DNA of 20,528 bases from CAYLZO01 sp964387775 (GTDB taxonomy: Bacteria; Chloroflexota; Anaerolineae; JAAYZQ01). The position numbers were made by a program, and so were the translations under genes. The stretch is taken from NCBI GenBank assembly GCA_964387775.1, contig CAYLZO010000074.1, forward strand, positions 1 to 20,528. Direction: 5' to 3'. The notes under the pieces are model-generated. The model was not told where the DNA came from, did no database searches, and worked only from the letters and a program-made list of their open reading frames with translations. Positions 12,787 through 20,528 of this stretch are shown one piece after another. Every line of letters begins with the position of its first letter. The first letter of the stretch is position 1.

Positions 12787-15291
12787 GTGGCTGATAACTT
12801 TGACCGCTTTACAAAACGGGCCCGCCGGGTGTTGACGACTGCTCAGGAAGAGGCCCGGCGACTGAATCACCGCTACATTGGCACCGAGCACCTCCTCCTG
12901 GGCTTGGTGGCCGAGGAAGGCGGCGTGGCCATGCGGGTCCTTCAGGAACTCGACGTCAAACCTGAACAGATCAAATCCGCCATCGAGCGGACCGTCGGCC
13001 GGGGAACGCGACCTTCCTTCGCCCAGCCGACGTTGACGCCCCGCACCAAGCGGGTCATCGAGCTCTCGGTGGACGAAGCCCGCAAACTTGGCCATCACTA
13101 CATCGGCACCGAGCACTTGCTCCTGGGCCTGATGCGGGAGGGGGAAGGGGTCGCCGTCGATGTCTTGCGACGCCTGGGTGCCTCACCAGACAAGATCCGA
13201 AATCAGGTGGGCAGTATGCTGGAAGAAGCCCCCGCCCACGCGGGCAGGCGCAAGCAGTCCAGTTCGACCCCGGTGATGGACCAGATCGGCACCGACCTCA
13301 CCGCCCTGGCCGAGTCCAGGAAGCTCGACCCCGTCATTGGCCGCCGGACCGAGATCGAACGCGTGATCCAGATCCTCGCCCGCCGGACCAAGAACAACCC
13401 GGCCCTCGTCGGCGAGCCAGGCGTGGGCAAGACGGCCATCGTTGAAGGGCTGGCCCAGCGCATCATCCTCGGCGACGTGCCCGAGCCGTTGCTGGACAAG
13501 CGGGTTTTGCAGTTGAACATCGGCAACCTGGTGGCCGGCACGATCTATCGCGGCCAGTTTGAAGAGCGTTTGAAAAAGGTCATCGAAGAGATCAAGGACT
13601 CTGATAGCATTCTTTTTATTGACGAATTGCACATGCTCGTAGGGGCTGGGTCGGCCGGCAGCTCGGTGGACGCAGCCAACATCCTCAAGCCGGCGCTGTC
13701 GCGTGGTGAGTTGCAGTGCATCGGCGCGACGACCATGGACGAGTACCGCCGCCACATCGAGGGCGACGCGGCGTTGGAACGCCGCTTCCAGCCGGTGCAG
13801 GTCGAAGAGCCAAGCGTCGAGGAAACGGTCGACATCCTGCGGGGCGTAAAACGCCTCTACGAAGAGCACCACAAGCTGCCCATCAACGACGACGCCCTGG
13901 AAGCGGCGGCCGAGCTTTCGGCGCGCTACATCACCGACCGCTACCTGCCGGACAAGGCCATAGACGTCATCGACGAGGCCGCCTCCCGGGTGCGCATGTA
14001 CAAGATGCCCCAGGCTTCGGGCCTGAAGGAAGCCTTCACCGAGATCAAGTCGGTGCAGCGCGAAAAGGACGAGGCCATCGACGCCCAGGAATGGGCCGAA
14101 GCGACGGCCCTACGGGAGCGCGAGCGGGAGCTCAAATCCCAACTGGAGCAGTTGCGCGTCGGCTGGGATTCGGGCTCGGGTTCCGTGGCCGTCGGCACCG
14201 AAGACGTGGCCGAAATCGTCTCCATGTGGACCGGCGTGCCGCTCATGCAGCTCGAAACCGAAGAGTCAGAGCGGCTGCTGCACATGGAGGACTCGCTCCA
14301 CGAGCGGATCGTGGGCCAGGACGAGGCCATCAAGACGATCTCGCGGGCGGTGCGCCGCGCCCGGGCCGGGCTGAAGGACCCCAGCCGGCCCATCGGCTCG
14401 TTCCTCTTCCTGGGACCCACGGGTGTCGGCAAGACGGAGCTGGCCAAGGCCCTGGCCGAGTTCATGTTCGGCAGCGAGGAAGCCTTGCTGCAACTCGACA
14501 TGTCGGAGTTCATGGAGCGCCACACCGTCTCGCGGCTGGTCGGTGCCCCGCCGGGCTACGTCGGCTACGAGGACGCCGGTCAACTGACCGAGACCATCCG
14601 CCGCCGGCCCTTCTCCGTCATCTGCTTCGACGAAGTGGAAAAGGCCCACCCGGAGGCCATCAACATGCTCCTCCAGATCATGGAGGACGGGCACCTGTCG
14701 GACGCCAAGGGGCGCAAGGTCGATTTCCGAAACGCCATCATCCTGATGACGTCCAACGTGGGCGCCGACGTGATCGGCCGCTCCAAGTCGTTGGGCTTTG
14801 CCCGAGACCGGGACACGGTCCAGTCGGAGCAGCAGGCATACGACGAGATGAAGGACAAGGTCCTGGCCGCGTTGAAGCGTGTCTTCCGGCCCGAGTTCCT
14901 GAACCGCGTGGACGGCATCATGGTCTTCCACTCGCTGAACCGCGCGCACATCCGGGCCATCGTGGACTTGGAGGTCGCCAAGGTGCGCCAGCGGCTGGTG
15001 GAGCACGGCTTGAGCTTGCGCCTCACTGAGAAAGCCCGCGACTACCTGGGCGAGAAAGGCTACGATCCCGATTATGGTGCGCGCCCCCTGCGGCGGGTCA
15101 TCCAGATGGAGATCGAAGATGCCCTCTCAGAGGCGATGCTCGGCGAGCGCTTTGGCGAGGACGACTACGTCCTGGTGGACGTGAAAGACGGCGAGATCAT
15201 CTTTCGCCACGACCCGGCTGCTGTCGAGGAACCCGAGGTGGATGAGGTAGAGGCCGAACAGCCAGAAATCCTGGAAGCGGCACTCCCGTAG
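12787..15291 (+). CDS. clpC: ATP-dependent Clp protease ATP-binding subunit ClpC
   Basis: An 834-residue Hsp100 AAA+ unfoldase that feeds proteins to ClpP in the cytoplasm. Domains: Clp_N double repeat (about 1-150, with two YIGTEHLLLGL motifs at 30-40 and 105-115); AAA-1 with Walker A GEPGVGKT (209-216) and Walker B ILFIDE (275-280); a short middle coiled coil with a UVR-like segment (about 415-455), diagnostic of ClpC rather than ClpB; AAA-2 with GPTGVGKT (543-550) and VICFDE (611-616); and a C-terminal small domain. The ClpP-docking tripeptide LGF sits at 669-671, so it should dock to ClpP. The start is GTG with AAAGGA 7 nt upstream. The C-terminus has a glutamate-rich tail. No ctsR, mcsA or mcsB precede it, unlike Bacillus, so arginine-phosphate control is not suggested here. 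The next gene is radA, as in Firmicutes. Confidence 0.96.
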   Translation: MADNFDRFTKRARRVLTTAQEEARRLNHRYIGTEHLLLGLVAEEGGVAMRVLQELDVKPEQIKSAIERTVGRGTRPSFAQPTLTPRTKRVIELSVDEARKLGHHYIGTEHLLLGLMREGEGVAVDVLRRLGASPDKIRNQVGSMLEEAPAHAGRRKQSSSTPVMDQIGTDLTALAESRKLDPVIGRRTEIERVIQILARRTKNNPALVGEPGVGKTAIVEGLAQRIILGDVPEPLLDKRVLQLNIGNLVAGTIYRGQFEERLKKVIEEIKDSDSILFIDELHMLVGAGSAGSSVDAANILKPALSRGELQCIGATTMDEYRRHIEGDAALERRFQPVQVEEPSVEETVDILRGVKRLYEEHHKLPINDDALEAAAELSARYITDRYLPDKAIDVIDEAASRVRMYKMPQASGLKEAFTEIKSVQREKDEAIDAQEWAEATALRERERELKSQLEQLRVGWDSGSGSVAVGTEDVAEIVSMWTGVPLMQLETEESERLLHMEDSLHERIVGQDEAIKTISRAVRRARAGLKDPSRPIGSFLFLGPTGVGKTELAKALAEFMFGSEEALLQLDMSEFMERHTVSRLVGAPPGYVGYEDAGQLTETIRRRPFSVICFDEVEKAHPEAINMLLQIMEDGHLSDAKGRKVDFRNAIILMTSNVGADVIGRSKSLGFARDRDTVQSEQQAYDEMKDKVLAALKRVFRPEFLNRVDGIMVFHSLNRAHIRAIVDLEVAKVRQRLVEHGLSLRLTEKARDYLGEKGYDPDYGARPLRRVIQMEIEDALSEAMLGERFGEDDYVLVDVKDGEIIFRHDPAAVEEPEVDEVEAEQPEILEAALP

Positions 15292-15344
15292 CGATTCCTA
15301 CGGCTCGTAGTTCTTATATTCGAGATCGGTAGTGGTGACAGAGT

Positions 15345-15382
15345 CAGTGATAATGTGGGGGACATCCCCCACATTATCACTG
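15345..15382. repeat. Perfect 17-bp palindrome between clpC and radA
   Basis: Left arm 15345-15361 (CAGTGATAATGTGGGGG), loop ACAT (15362-15365), right arm 15366-15382, an exact reverse complement. There is no T-run after it. It may be a terminator of clpC, a regulatory hairpin in the radA leader, or a remnant of a small mobile repeat. Confidence 0.85.
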
Positions 15383-15403
15383 GCCGTTCTACAACTACCC
15401 GAG

Positions 15404-15433
15404 AGATCGATTTCTGGCAATGGAAATCGATCT
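15404..15433. repeat. Second hairpin immediately upstream of radA
   Basis: AGATCGATTT (15404-15413) and AAATCGATCT (15424-15433) are perfect complements around a 10-nt loop. The stem extends outward with one mismatch. It lies 10 nt before the radA Shine-Dalgarno (GGAGAAG, 15444-15450). The loop and right arm contain ATG 15420, an alternative in-frame start I reject. Confidence 0.75.
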
Positions 15434-15452
15434 TTCTTTCTTTGGAGAAGCC

Positions 15453-16854
15453 ATGGCCAAGACACGCATCCAATACATCTGCCAATCGTGTGGCGCGACC
15501 AGCCTCAAGTGGGCCGGTCAGTGCCGGGATTGCGGCGAGTGGAACACCCTCGTCGAGACCATCGTCGAGCGGAAACGGGGCGGGCCGGCCGCGCGCTCGC
15601 TGACGCCCCTCAGCACGCCACAGCGCCTGCCCGACATCGAGGCCGACAAATTTCAGCGCATCCCCGTGGGCATCGGCGAGCTGGCCCGGGTGCTGGGCGG
15701 CGGCATCGTGCCCGGCTCGGTGATGCTCNNNNNNNNNNGGCGGCGACCCCGGCATCGGCAAGTCCACGCTCCTGTTGCAGACTTCGGCCCGGCTGGCCCA
15801 GGAGAACGATCCGGTGTTGTACGTCTCGGGCGAGGAGTCGGTCCACCAGATCAAGATGCGCGCCGACCGCCTGGGCTTGAGCGAGCCGGGGCTTTACGTC
15901 GTCTCGGAGGTCTCGCTGGACCAGATCGTGGCCCACGTCGAGCAGCTCAAGCCGGCCCTGGTGGTCGTTGACTCGATCCAGGCCATCGCTTCGGACGAGC
16001 TGGAGTCGTCGGCCGGCAGCGTCAGCCAGGTCAAGGCCTGCGCCACGGCCCTGCTGCGCCTGGCCAAGTCCGAGGGCATTCCCATGTTCCTGGTCGGCCA
16101 CGTGACCAAGGCCGGCTCCATCGCCGGTCCCCGGGTGCTGGAGCACATCGTGGACGCCGTGCTCTACCTGGAGGGCGACCGGTTCCACATCTATCGCCTG
16201 CTGCGCAGCGTCAAGAACCGCTTCGGGTCCACGCACGAGGTCGGCGTCTTTGAGATGGGCGAGCAGGGCATGATCGAGGTCAGCAATCCGTCGGAAGCCT
16301 TCCTGGCCGAGCGCCTGCCCGACGCCGCCGGCTCGACCATCGCCGTGACGATGGAGGGCACGCGGCCGCTGCTGGTCGAGATCCAGGCGCTGTCGAGCAC
16401 GACGAGCTTTCGCCTGCCCCGCCGCACGGCCAACGGCGTGGATCAGAACCGGCTGCTGCTCCTGGTGGCCGTCCTCTCCAAGCGCGTGGGCTTGCGCCTT
16501 TTCGACCAAGACGTCTTTGTGAACGTGGTGGGCGGGCTGCGCATCAACGAGCCGGCCGCCGACCTGGCCGTGGCCCTGGCCATCGCCTCCAGCTTTCAGA
16601 ACGCGGCCTTGGCCCCCGATCTGGCGGCCATCGGCGAGGTGGGGCTCTCGGGCGAGCTACGCACGGTGAGCCAGCTTTCCCGGCGGCTGAACGAGGCGGT
16701 CAAACTGGGGTTCCGGCGCTGCATCGTACCGGCGACCCACCGGCGCCTGAAAGAGGTGCCGGACGGCATCGAGGCGATCCCCGTCCGCTCCATCTCTGAT
16801 GCGCTGGCGGTGGCCCTGGGGCAGAAACAGGGGGACGAGGGGCCGCGCCAGTAA
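15453..16854 (+). CDS. radA: DNA repair protein RadA/Sms (single gene, split by an assembly gap)
   Basis: The N-terminal part (92 codons) has the zinc finger C10-C13...C24-C27 (YICQSCG...GQCRDCG) and ends PGSVML before ten Ns. The part after the Ns starts GGDPGIGKST, the Walker A motif, then has VVVDSIQAI (Walker B), the RadA-specific KNRFG motif (SVKNRFGSTHEVGVFEM) and a Lon-like C-terminal domain (NRLLLLVAVLSKR...VGGLRINEPAADLAVALAI...IGEVGLSGELR). RadA is a DnaB-like ATPase helicase that extends D-loops in homologous recombination. The two halves are in different frames only because of the ten Ns. RadA proteins normally read PGSxxLIGGDPG here, so the real gap is most likely three bases (one codon). 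The whole protein is then about 464 residues, the standard length. The ATG at 15453 has GGAGAAG at good spacing. Confidence 0.94.
15729..15738. other. Assembly gap (ten Ns) inside radA
   Basis: Ten Ns, a common scaffolder placeholder. Conservation of the flanking RadA motif indicates about 3 missing bases, so the apparent frameshift is artificial. Confidence 0.95.
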
Positions 16855-16859
16855 TTTCG

Positions 16860-16888
16860 TTGACATTTGCATGTGATTGTGCTAAGAT
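16860..16888 (+). promoter_or_regulatory. Strong sigma-A promoter for the PIN/TRAM gene
   Basis: TTGACA (16860-16865), 17-nt spacer with extended -10 TGC (16880-16882), then TAAGAT (16883-16888). It begins 5 nt after the radA stop. Transcription from about 16895 leaves a 150-nt leader. Confidence 0.8.
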
Positions 16889-16935
16889 AGCGTCGATCAT
16901 TTTGTAGACTTGTCCTGGTTCCTCAAGTTTGGTTG

Positions 16936-16962
16936 CCGCCGGCCGGGAATTCGGCTCGGCGG
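16936..16962 (+). promoter_or_regulatory. GC-rich hairpin in the leader of the PIN/TRAM gene
   Basis: CCGCCGGCCG (16936-16945) pairs with CGGC-T-CGGCGG (16952-16962): ten base pairs, one bulged T and a 6-nt loop. A smaller stem GTAGC/GCTAC (16995-17014) follows. No T-run follows, and I do not recognise a known riboswitch class. Confidence 0.5.
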
Positions 16963-17046
16963 GCCATGACCATAGAGAAGGGCGGCTAAGGCATGTAGCG
17001 TCTCAGCTTGCTACGAAAATGAATAGGCGGTTGGAGGTCAAAGTTT

Positions 17047-18090
<1,044 letters not shown>

Positions 18091-18097
18091 ACGGCGA

Positions 18098-18871
18098 ATG
18101 ACAGTGATCACCCTTTCCCGTCATTGGGGCAGTCACGGCGAGGCCATTGCGGCGACGCTGGCCCAGAAGCTAGATCTGCGGCTGGTTGACGCCGAGACGA
18201 TCAAGGAGGCGGCACAGCGGGCCGGTGTCCCCCAGATGGCGCTGGCAGAACTGGCGCACGAAGGCGAGCGAGGTCTCGCCAACCAGGTCCTCAAGGCGTT
18301 GCGCACGATGCCGAGCTTACAAACGTCGGCGCCCAGGTCTCCTGGTCCGGAAGCGGGTGCCCCTTCGGCAGAGGCGCCGGCCTCATCGTCTGCGCAGGAG
18401 GGGGTGGGTCTCTCCGGCTGGTCTGGGATGACGATCCCGTTTGCCGGACTCTTTTCGCCCACGGTCCCGCCCATCAGCGCCTCGTTGGAAGAATACGTGC
18501 GCATGGTCGGCCTGGTGATCCGGGGGCTGGCCCGGGAGGGTAACGTGATCATCGTCGGCCGGGGCGGGCAGGTGCTGCTGAGGAAGCATCCCCATGCCTT
18601 TCACGTCCAGATCGTGGCCCCTTTCGACTACCGGGTGCGGGTCGTCATGCAGCGAGAGGCCCTGAGCAAGCGGGCGGCCCAGAGCCGGGTTCGGGCCAGC
18701 GACCGGGCGCGATTCGACTATGTGCGGCGCTACCACGACGCCGACTGGCTCGATCCGACGCTGTACCACCTGGTCCTCAACTCGGCGTGGGTGCCCACCG
18801 CCAAGGCCGTAGACCTGATCGTCGCCGGCCAGCAAATGGTGACGAAATCAGGGAGCAGGTCAGGGAGATGA
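18098..18871 (+). CDS. Cytidylate kinase-like family protein
   Basis: A 257-residue protein. MTVITLSRHWGSHGEAIAATLAQKL aligns by eye with the start of the cytidylate-kinase-like family (Pfam Cytidylate_kin2), where the P-loop is reduced to GSxG followed by a helix. The segment GNVIIVGRGGQVLL (148-161), HPHAFHVQIVAPFDYRV (164-180) and the late KRAAQSRVRASDRAR...YHDADW are also typical. A Pro/Ala/Ser-rich low-complexity stretch (about 72-102) is inserted after the first third and is probably a flexible linker. Family members are predicted nucleoside monophosphate kinase-fold proteins, but the true substrate is not established, and the canonical GxxGxGKS is missing. It follows the PIN/TRAM gene by 7 nt. 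A GGGGAG about 12 nt before the ATG, inside the upstream gene, is the likely ribosome-binding site. Confidence 0.8.
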   Translation: MTVITLSRHWGSHGEAIAATLAQKLDLRLVDAETIKEAAQRAGVPQMALAELAHEGERGLANQVLKALRTMPSLQTSAPRSPGPEAGAPSAEAPASSSAQEGVGLSGWSGMTIPFAGLFSPTVPPISASLEEYVRMVGLVIRGLAREGNVIIVGRGGQVLLRKHPHAFHVQIVAPFDYRVRVVMQREALSKRAAQSRVRASDRARFDYVRRYHDADWLDPTLYHLVLNSAWVPTAKAVDLIVAGQQMVTKSGSRSGR

Positions 18872-18987
18872 AAAGCGCGCGACGTGCTATCGCCTATTCT
18901 GTTTGGAGTCGGCATCGGACCTGCATCTGTCCCGGCGTCCCACCCCACGTCAACCCAAATCCCGATTCGAACAGGAGGTAAATACCC

Positions 18988-20457
18988 ATGGCGATTACTG
19001 TGTACAATTTCATGACGCGACAAAAGGAAGCATTCGAGCCCGTGGAAGAGGGCTTTGTGAGCCTCTACGTCTGCGGGCCGACGGTCTATGACCACGCCCA
19101 CATCGGCCACGCCAAGGCCTACGTCTCGTTTGACGTCATTGCCCGTTACTTTCGCTTCCGGGGCTACGAGGTGCGCTACGTGCAAAACATCACCGACGTG
19201 GGGCACCTGACCGACGACGCCGACGAGGGCGAGGACAAGATCCTGCGCCAGGCCCGGCGGGACCGGGTCGAGCCGATGGAACTCGTCCAGACCTACATGC
19301 GCAGCTACTTTGAGGACATGGACGCGCTCAACGTCCAGCGGCCCAACATCTCGCCCCGGCCGAGCTGCCACATCACGGAACAGATCGGGCTGGCCGAACA
19401 GCTCCTGGAAACGGGCCACGCCTACGAAGTCAATGGCTCGGTCTATTTCGACGTTTCGAGCTGGCCCGAGTACGGCAAACTTTCGGGCCGCAAGATCGAG
19501 GAGCAGGACGCTACGCGGGGCAGCCGGGTGGCCATCAACCCGGACAAGCGCCATCCGGCCGACTTTGCGGTCTGGAAAAAGGCAGAGAAGGGCCACATCT
19601 TGCGCTGGCCCAGTCCCTGGGGCTGGGGCTATCCCGGCTGGCACGTCGAGTGCTCGGTCATGGCCACCAAGTACCTCGGCCAGCCCTTCGACATCCACGG
19701 CGGGGGCCTGGAGAACATGTTCCCCCACAACGAGTGCGAGATCGCCCAGATCGAGGCGGCGACGGGCGAGCGCTTTTGCAACTACTGGCTGCTGAACAAC
19801 ATGGTCACCGTCGAAGGCGTCAAGATGGGCAAGAGCCTGGGCAACGCCATCTTTATCAAGGACATGCTCCAGAACTATGATCCGATGACCATCCGCTTTT
19901 TCATCCTCAGCAGCCACTATCGGTCGCCGACCGACTTTAGCGAGGAGGCGCTGGACGCGGCGGCCAAGGGCCTGGAGCGGCTCTACGGCGCCGTCAGCCT
20001 GGTCCGCGAGCGCCTGCGCGACGCCGAGGGCGAGGACGTGGACCCCGAATGGGCCGACAAGCTGGACGGCTACCGGGCGCGGTTCATCGAGGTCATGGAC
20101 GACGACTTTGGCTCGCCGCAGGGCATCGCCGCGCTCTTTGACCTGGGCCGCGAAGTGAACGCGGTCCTCAACTCCGACGAGTCGTTGAGCCGGGGAACCC
20201 TGGAGGCCATCGACGGCCTCTACCGCGAGCTGGGCGGCGACGTGCTGGGCATCGTCCCCGCCGACATCGCCCAGCAGGCGGGCGGCGCGGTCGGCGACCG
20301 GGTGGACGACCTGGTCCGCCTGCTCATCGATCTGCGCCAGGAGGCCCGCGAGGCCCGCGAGTGGGAGCGGGCCGATGCCATCCGCGACCGCCTGGCCGAG
20401 ATGGGCGTCGCCCTGGAGGACGGCCCTGAGGGCACCCGCTGGCGGCTGAGCCGATAA
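18988..20457 (+). CDS. cysS: Cysteine--tRNA ligase
   Basis: A 489-residue class I aminoacyl-tRNA synthetase charging tRNA-Cys. The HIGH motif is at 38-41 (HAHIGHAKAY) and the KMSKS motif reads KMGKS at 279-283. The zinc site that selects cysteine is C29 (VCGPT), C222 (WHVECSVM), H247 and E251. Around the last two the usual PHHENE reads PHNECE, but the expected ligand positions are kept. A C-terminal helical DALR-type domain (about 345-489) completes the protein, which has normal length. An excellent AGGAGGT lies 8 nt before the ATG. The 116-nt gap from the kinase-like gene shows no clear promoter or T-box-like leader. Gene order matches the Bacillus cysS-rlmB neighbourhood. Function is certain. 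Confidence 0.97.
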   Translation: MAITVYNFMTRQKEAFEPVEEGFVSLYVCGPTVYDHAHIGHAKAYVSFDVIARYFRFRGYEVRYVQNITDVGHLTDDADEGEDKILRQARRDRVEPMELVQTYMRSYFEDMDALNVQRPNISPRPSCHITEQIGLAEQLLETGHAYEVNGSVYFDVSSWPEYGKLSGRKIEEQDATRGSRVAINPDKRHPADFAVWKKAEKGHILRWPSPWGWGYPGWHVECSVMATKYLGQPFDIHGGGLENMFPHNECEIAQIEAATGERFCNYWLLNNMVTVEGVKMGKSLGNAIFIKDMLQNYDPMTIRFFILSSHYRSPTDFSEEALDAAAKGLERLYGAVSLVRERLRDAEGEDVDPEWADKLDGYRARFIEVMDDDFGSPQGIAALFDLGREVNAVLNSDESLSRGTLEAIDGLYRELGGDVLGIVPADIAQQAGGAVGDRVDDLVRLLIDLRQEAREAREWERADAIRDRLAEMGVALEDGPEGTRWRLSR

Positions 20458-20459
20458 AA

Positions 20460-20498
20460 GTGCGCGAAATCCTCTACGGCCGCCAGCCGGTGCGCGAG
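20460..20498 (+). CDS. RlmB/TrmH-type 23S rRNA 2'-O-methyltransferase, first codons only
   Basis: From GTG 20460, 2 nt after the cysS stop, the frame reads V/M-REILYGRQPVRE. This matches the start of RlmB-type SpoU methyltransferases (typically ILYGRNAVxEAL). In Bacillus an rlmB homologue follows closely after cysS. After codon 13 the reading no longer fits the family, because the last 33 bases of the contig are an inverted copy of internal cysS sequence. About 13 residues is too little for certainty; the call rests on the motif plus gene order. Confidence 0.55.
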
Positions 20499-20528
20499 GA
20501 TGAAAAAGCGGATGGTCATCGGATCATA
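20496..20528. repeat. Contig-end inverted copy of cysS bases 19876-19908 (probable chimera)
   Basis: The last 33 bases are the exact reverse complement of 19876-19908 within cysS. The match stops where the rlmB-like reading should continue, with GAGG shared at the junction. It is most simply a foldback chimera from amplification or assembly, not real genome structure. Confidence 0.85.

Noticed and set aside
13716..15029. 437-codon plus-strand ORF within clpC
   Set aside because: Out-of-frame shadow rich in R, G and H; ClpC motifs lie in the other frame.
15345..15382. Classical Rho-independent terminator
   Set aside because: The stem is strong but followed by TGGCCGTTCT, not a T-run; left as an unexplained palindrome.
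15420..15452. Earlier radA start at ATG 15420
   Set aside because: That ATG sits at the edge of a hairpin without a ribosome-binding site; ATG 15453 has GGAGAAG at proper spacing and gives the standard N-terminus.
20220..20519. Minus-strand ORF over the cysS end
   Set aside because: It starts in the inverted cysS copy at the contig end and continues antisense to cysS; an artefact of the foldback.

Overview
The window looks like one draft contig from a GC-rich bacterium, most likely a member of Chloroflexota (Anaerolineae-like). That placement is an inference from protein flavour, from the gene order clpC-radA-PIN/TRAM-...-cysS-rlmB, and from sigma-A promoters with textbook 17-nt spacing. I could not run a database search. 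The sequence carries assembly scars: a run of ten Ns inside radA, an in-frame TGA inside a flippase, and a right end that folds back on cysS.

Left block (1-7134). On the minus strand, a tungsten-dependent aldehyde ferredoxin oxidoreductase overlaps the start of a patatin-like lipase that runs off the edge. A divergent promoter region (1959-2187) separates this pair from a plus-strand envelope-glycan block. That block has a polyprenol-phosphate mannose synthase (dolichol-P-mannose synthase type), followed by a very long ORF in which a YfhO-type multi-membrane glycosyltransferase-like protein runs directly into a Wzx/MATE-type flippase. The flippase half is cut by one TGA and continues in the same frame. 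The logical scheme is lipid-linked sugar donor synthesis, sugar transfer at the membrane, then flipping of lipid-linked glycan. This block is also peppered with short tandem and inverted arrays of 7-8 nt units, several of them inside coding sequence.

Middle block (7135-12786). A strong promoter drives a cytoplasmic GAF-GAF-PAS histidine kinase with a degenerate C-terminal receiver. It is followed 2 nt later by a receiver-histidine kinase hybrid, so the pair probably forms one phosphorelay. Next, with its own promoter and structured leader, is a four-domain S1 RNA-binding protein (ribosomal protein S1-like). It is followed by a strong hairpin terminator in a 336-bp gap.

Right block (12787-20528). 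Here lies a housekeeping cluster recognisable from Firmicutes: clpC, radA, a membrane-anchored PIN/TRAM protein (YacL-like), a cytidylate-kinase-like protein, cysS and the first codons of rlmB. The disA, ispD and ispF genes found at this place in Bacillus are absent, and the kinase-like gene sits in the slot. The upstream side of radA carries two near-perfect hairpins.

I see no rRNA, tRNA, CRISPR array, transposase or prophage. The most unusual material is the repeat-invaded YfhO-flippase fusion and the palindromes before radA. Several other oddities are best explained as assembly artefacts, and I say so where they occur.
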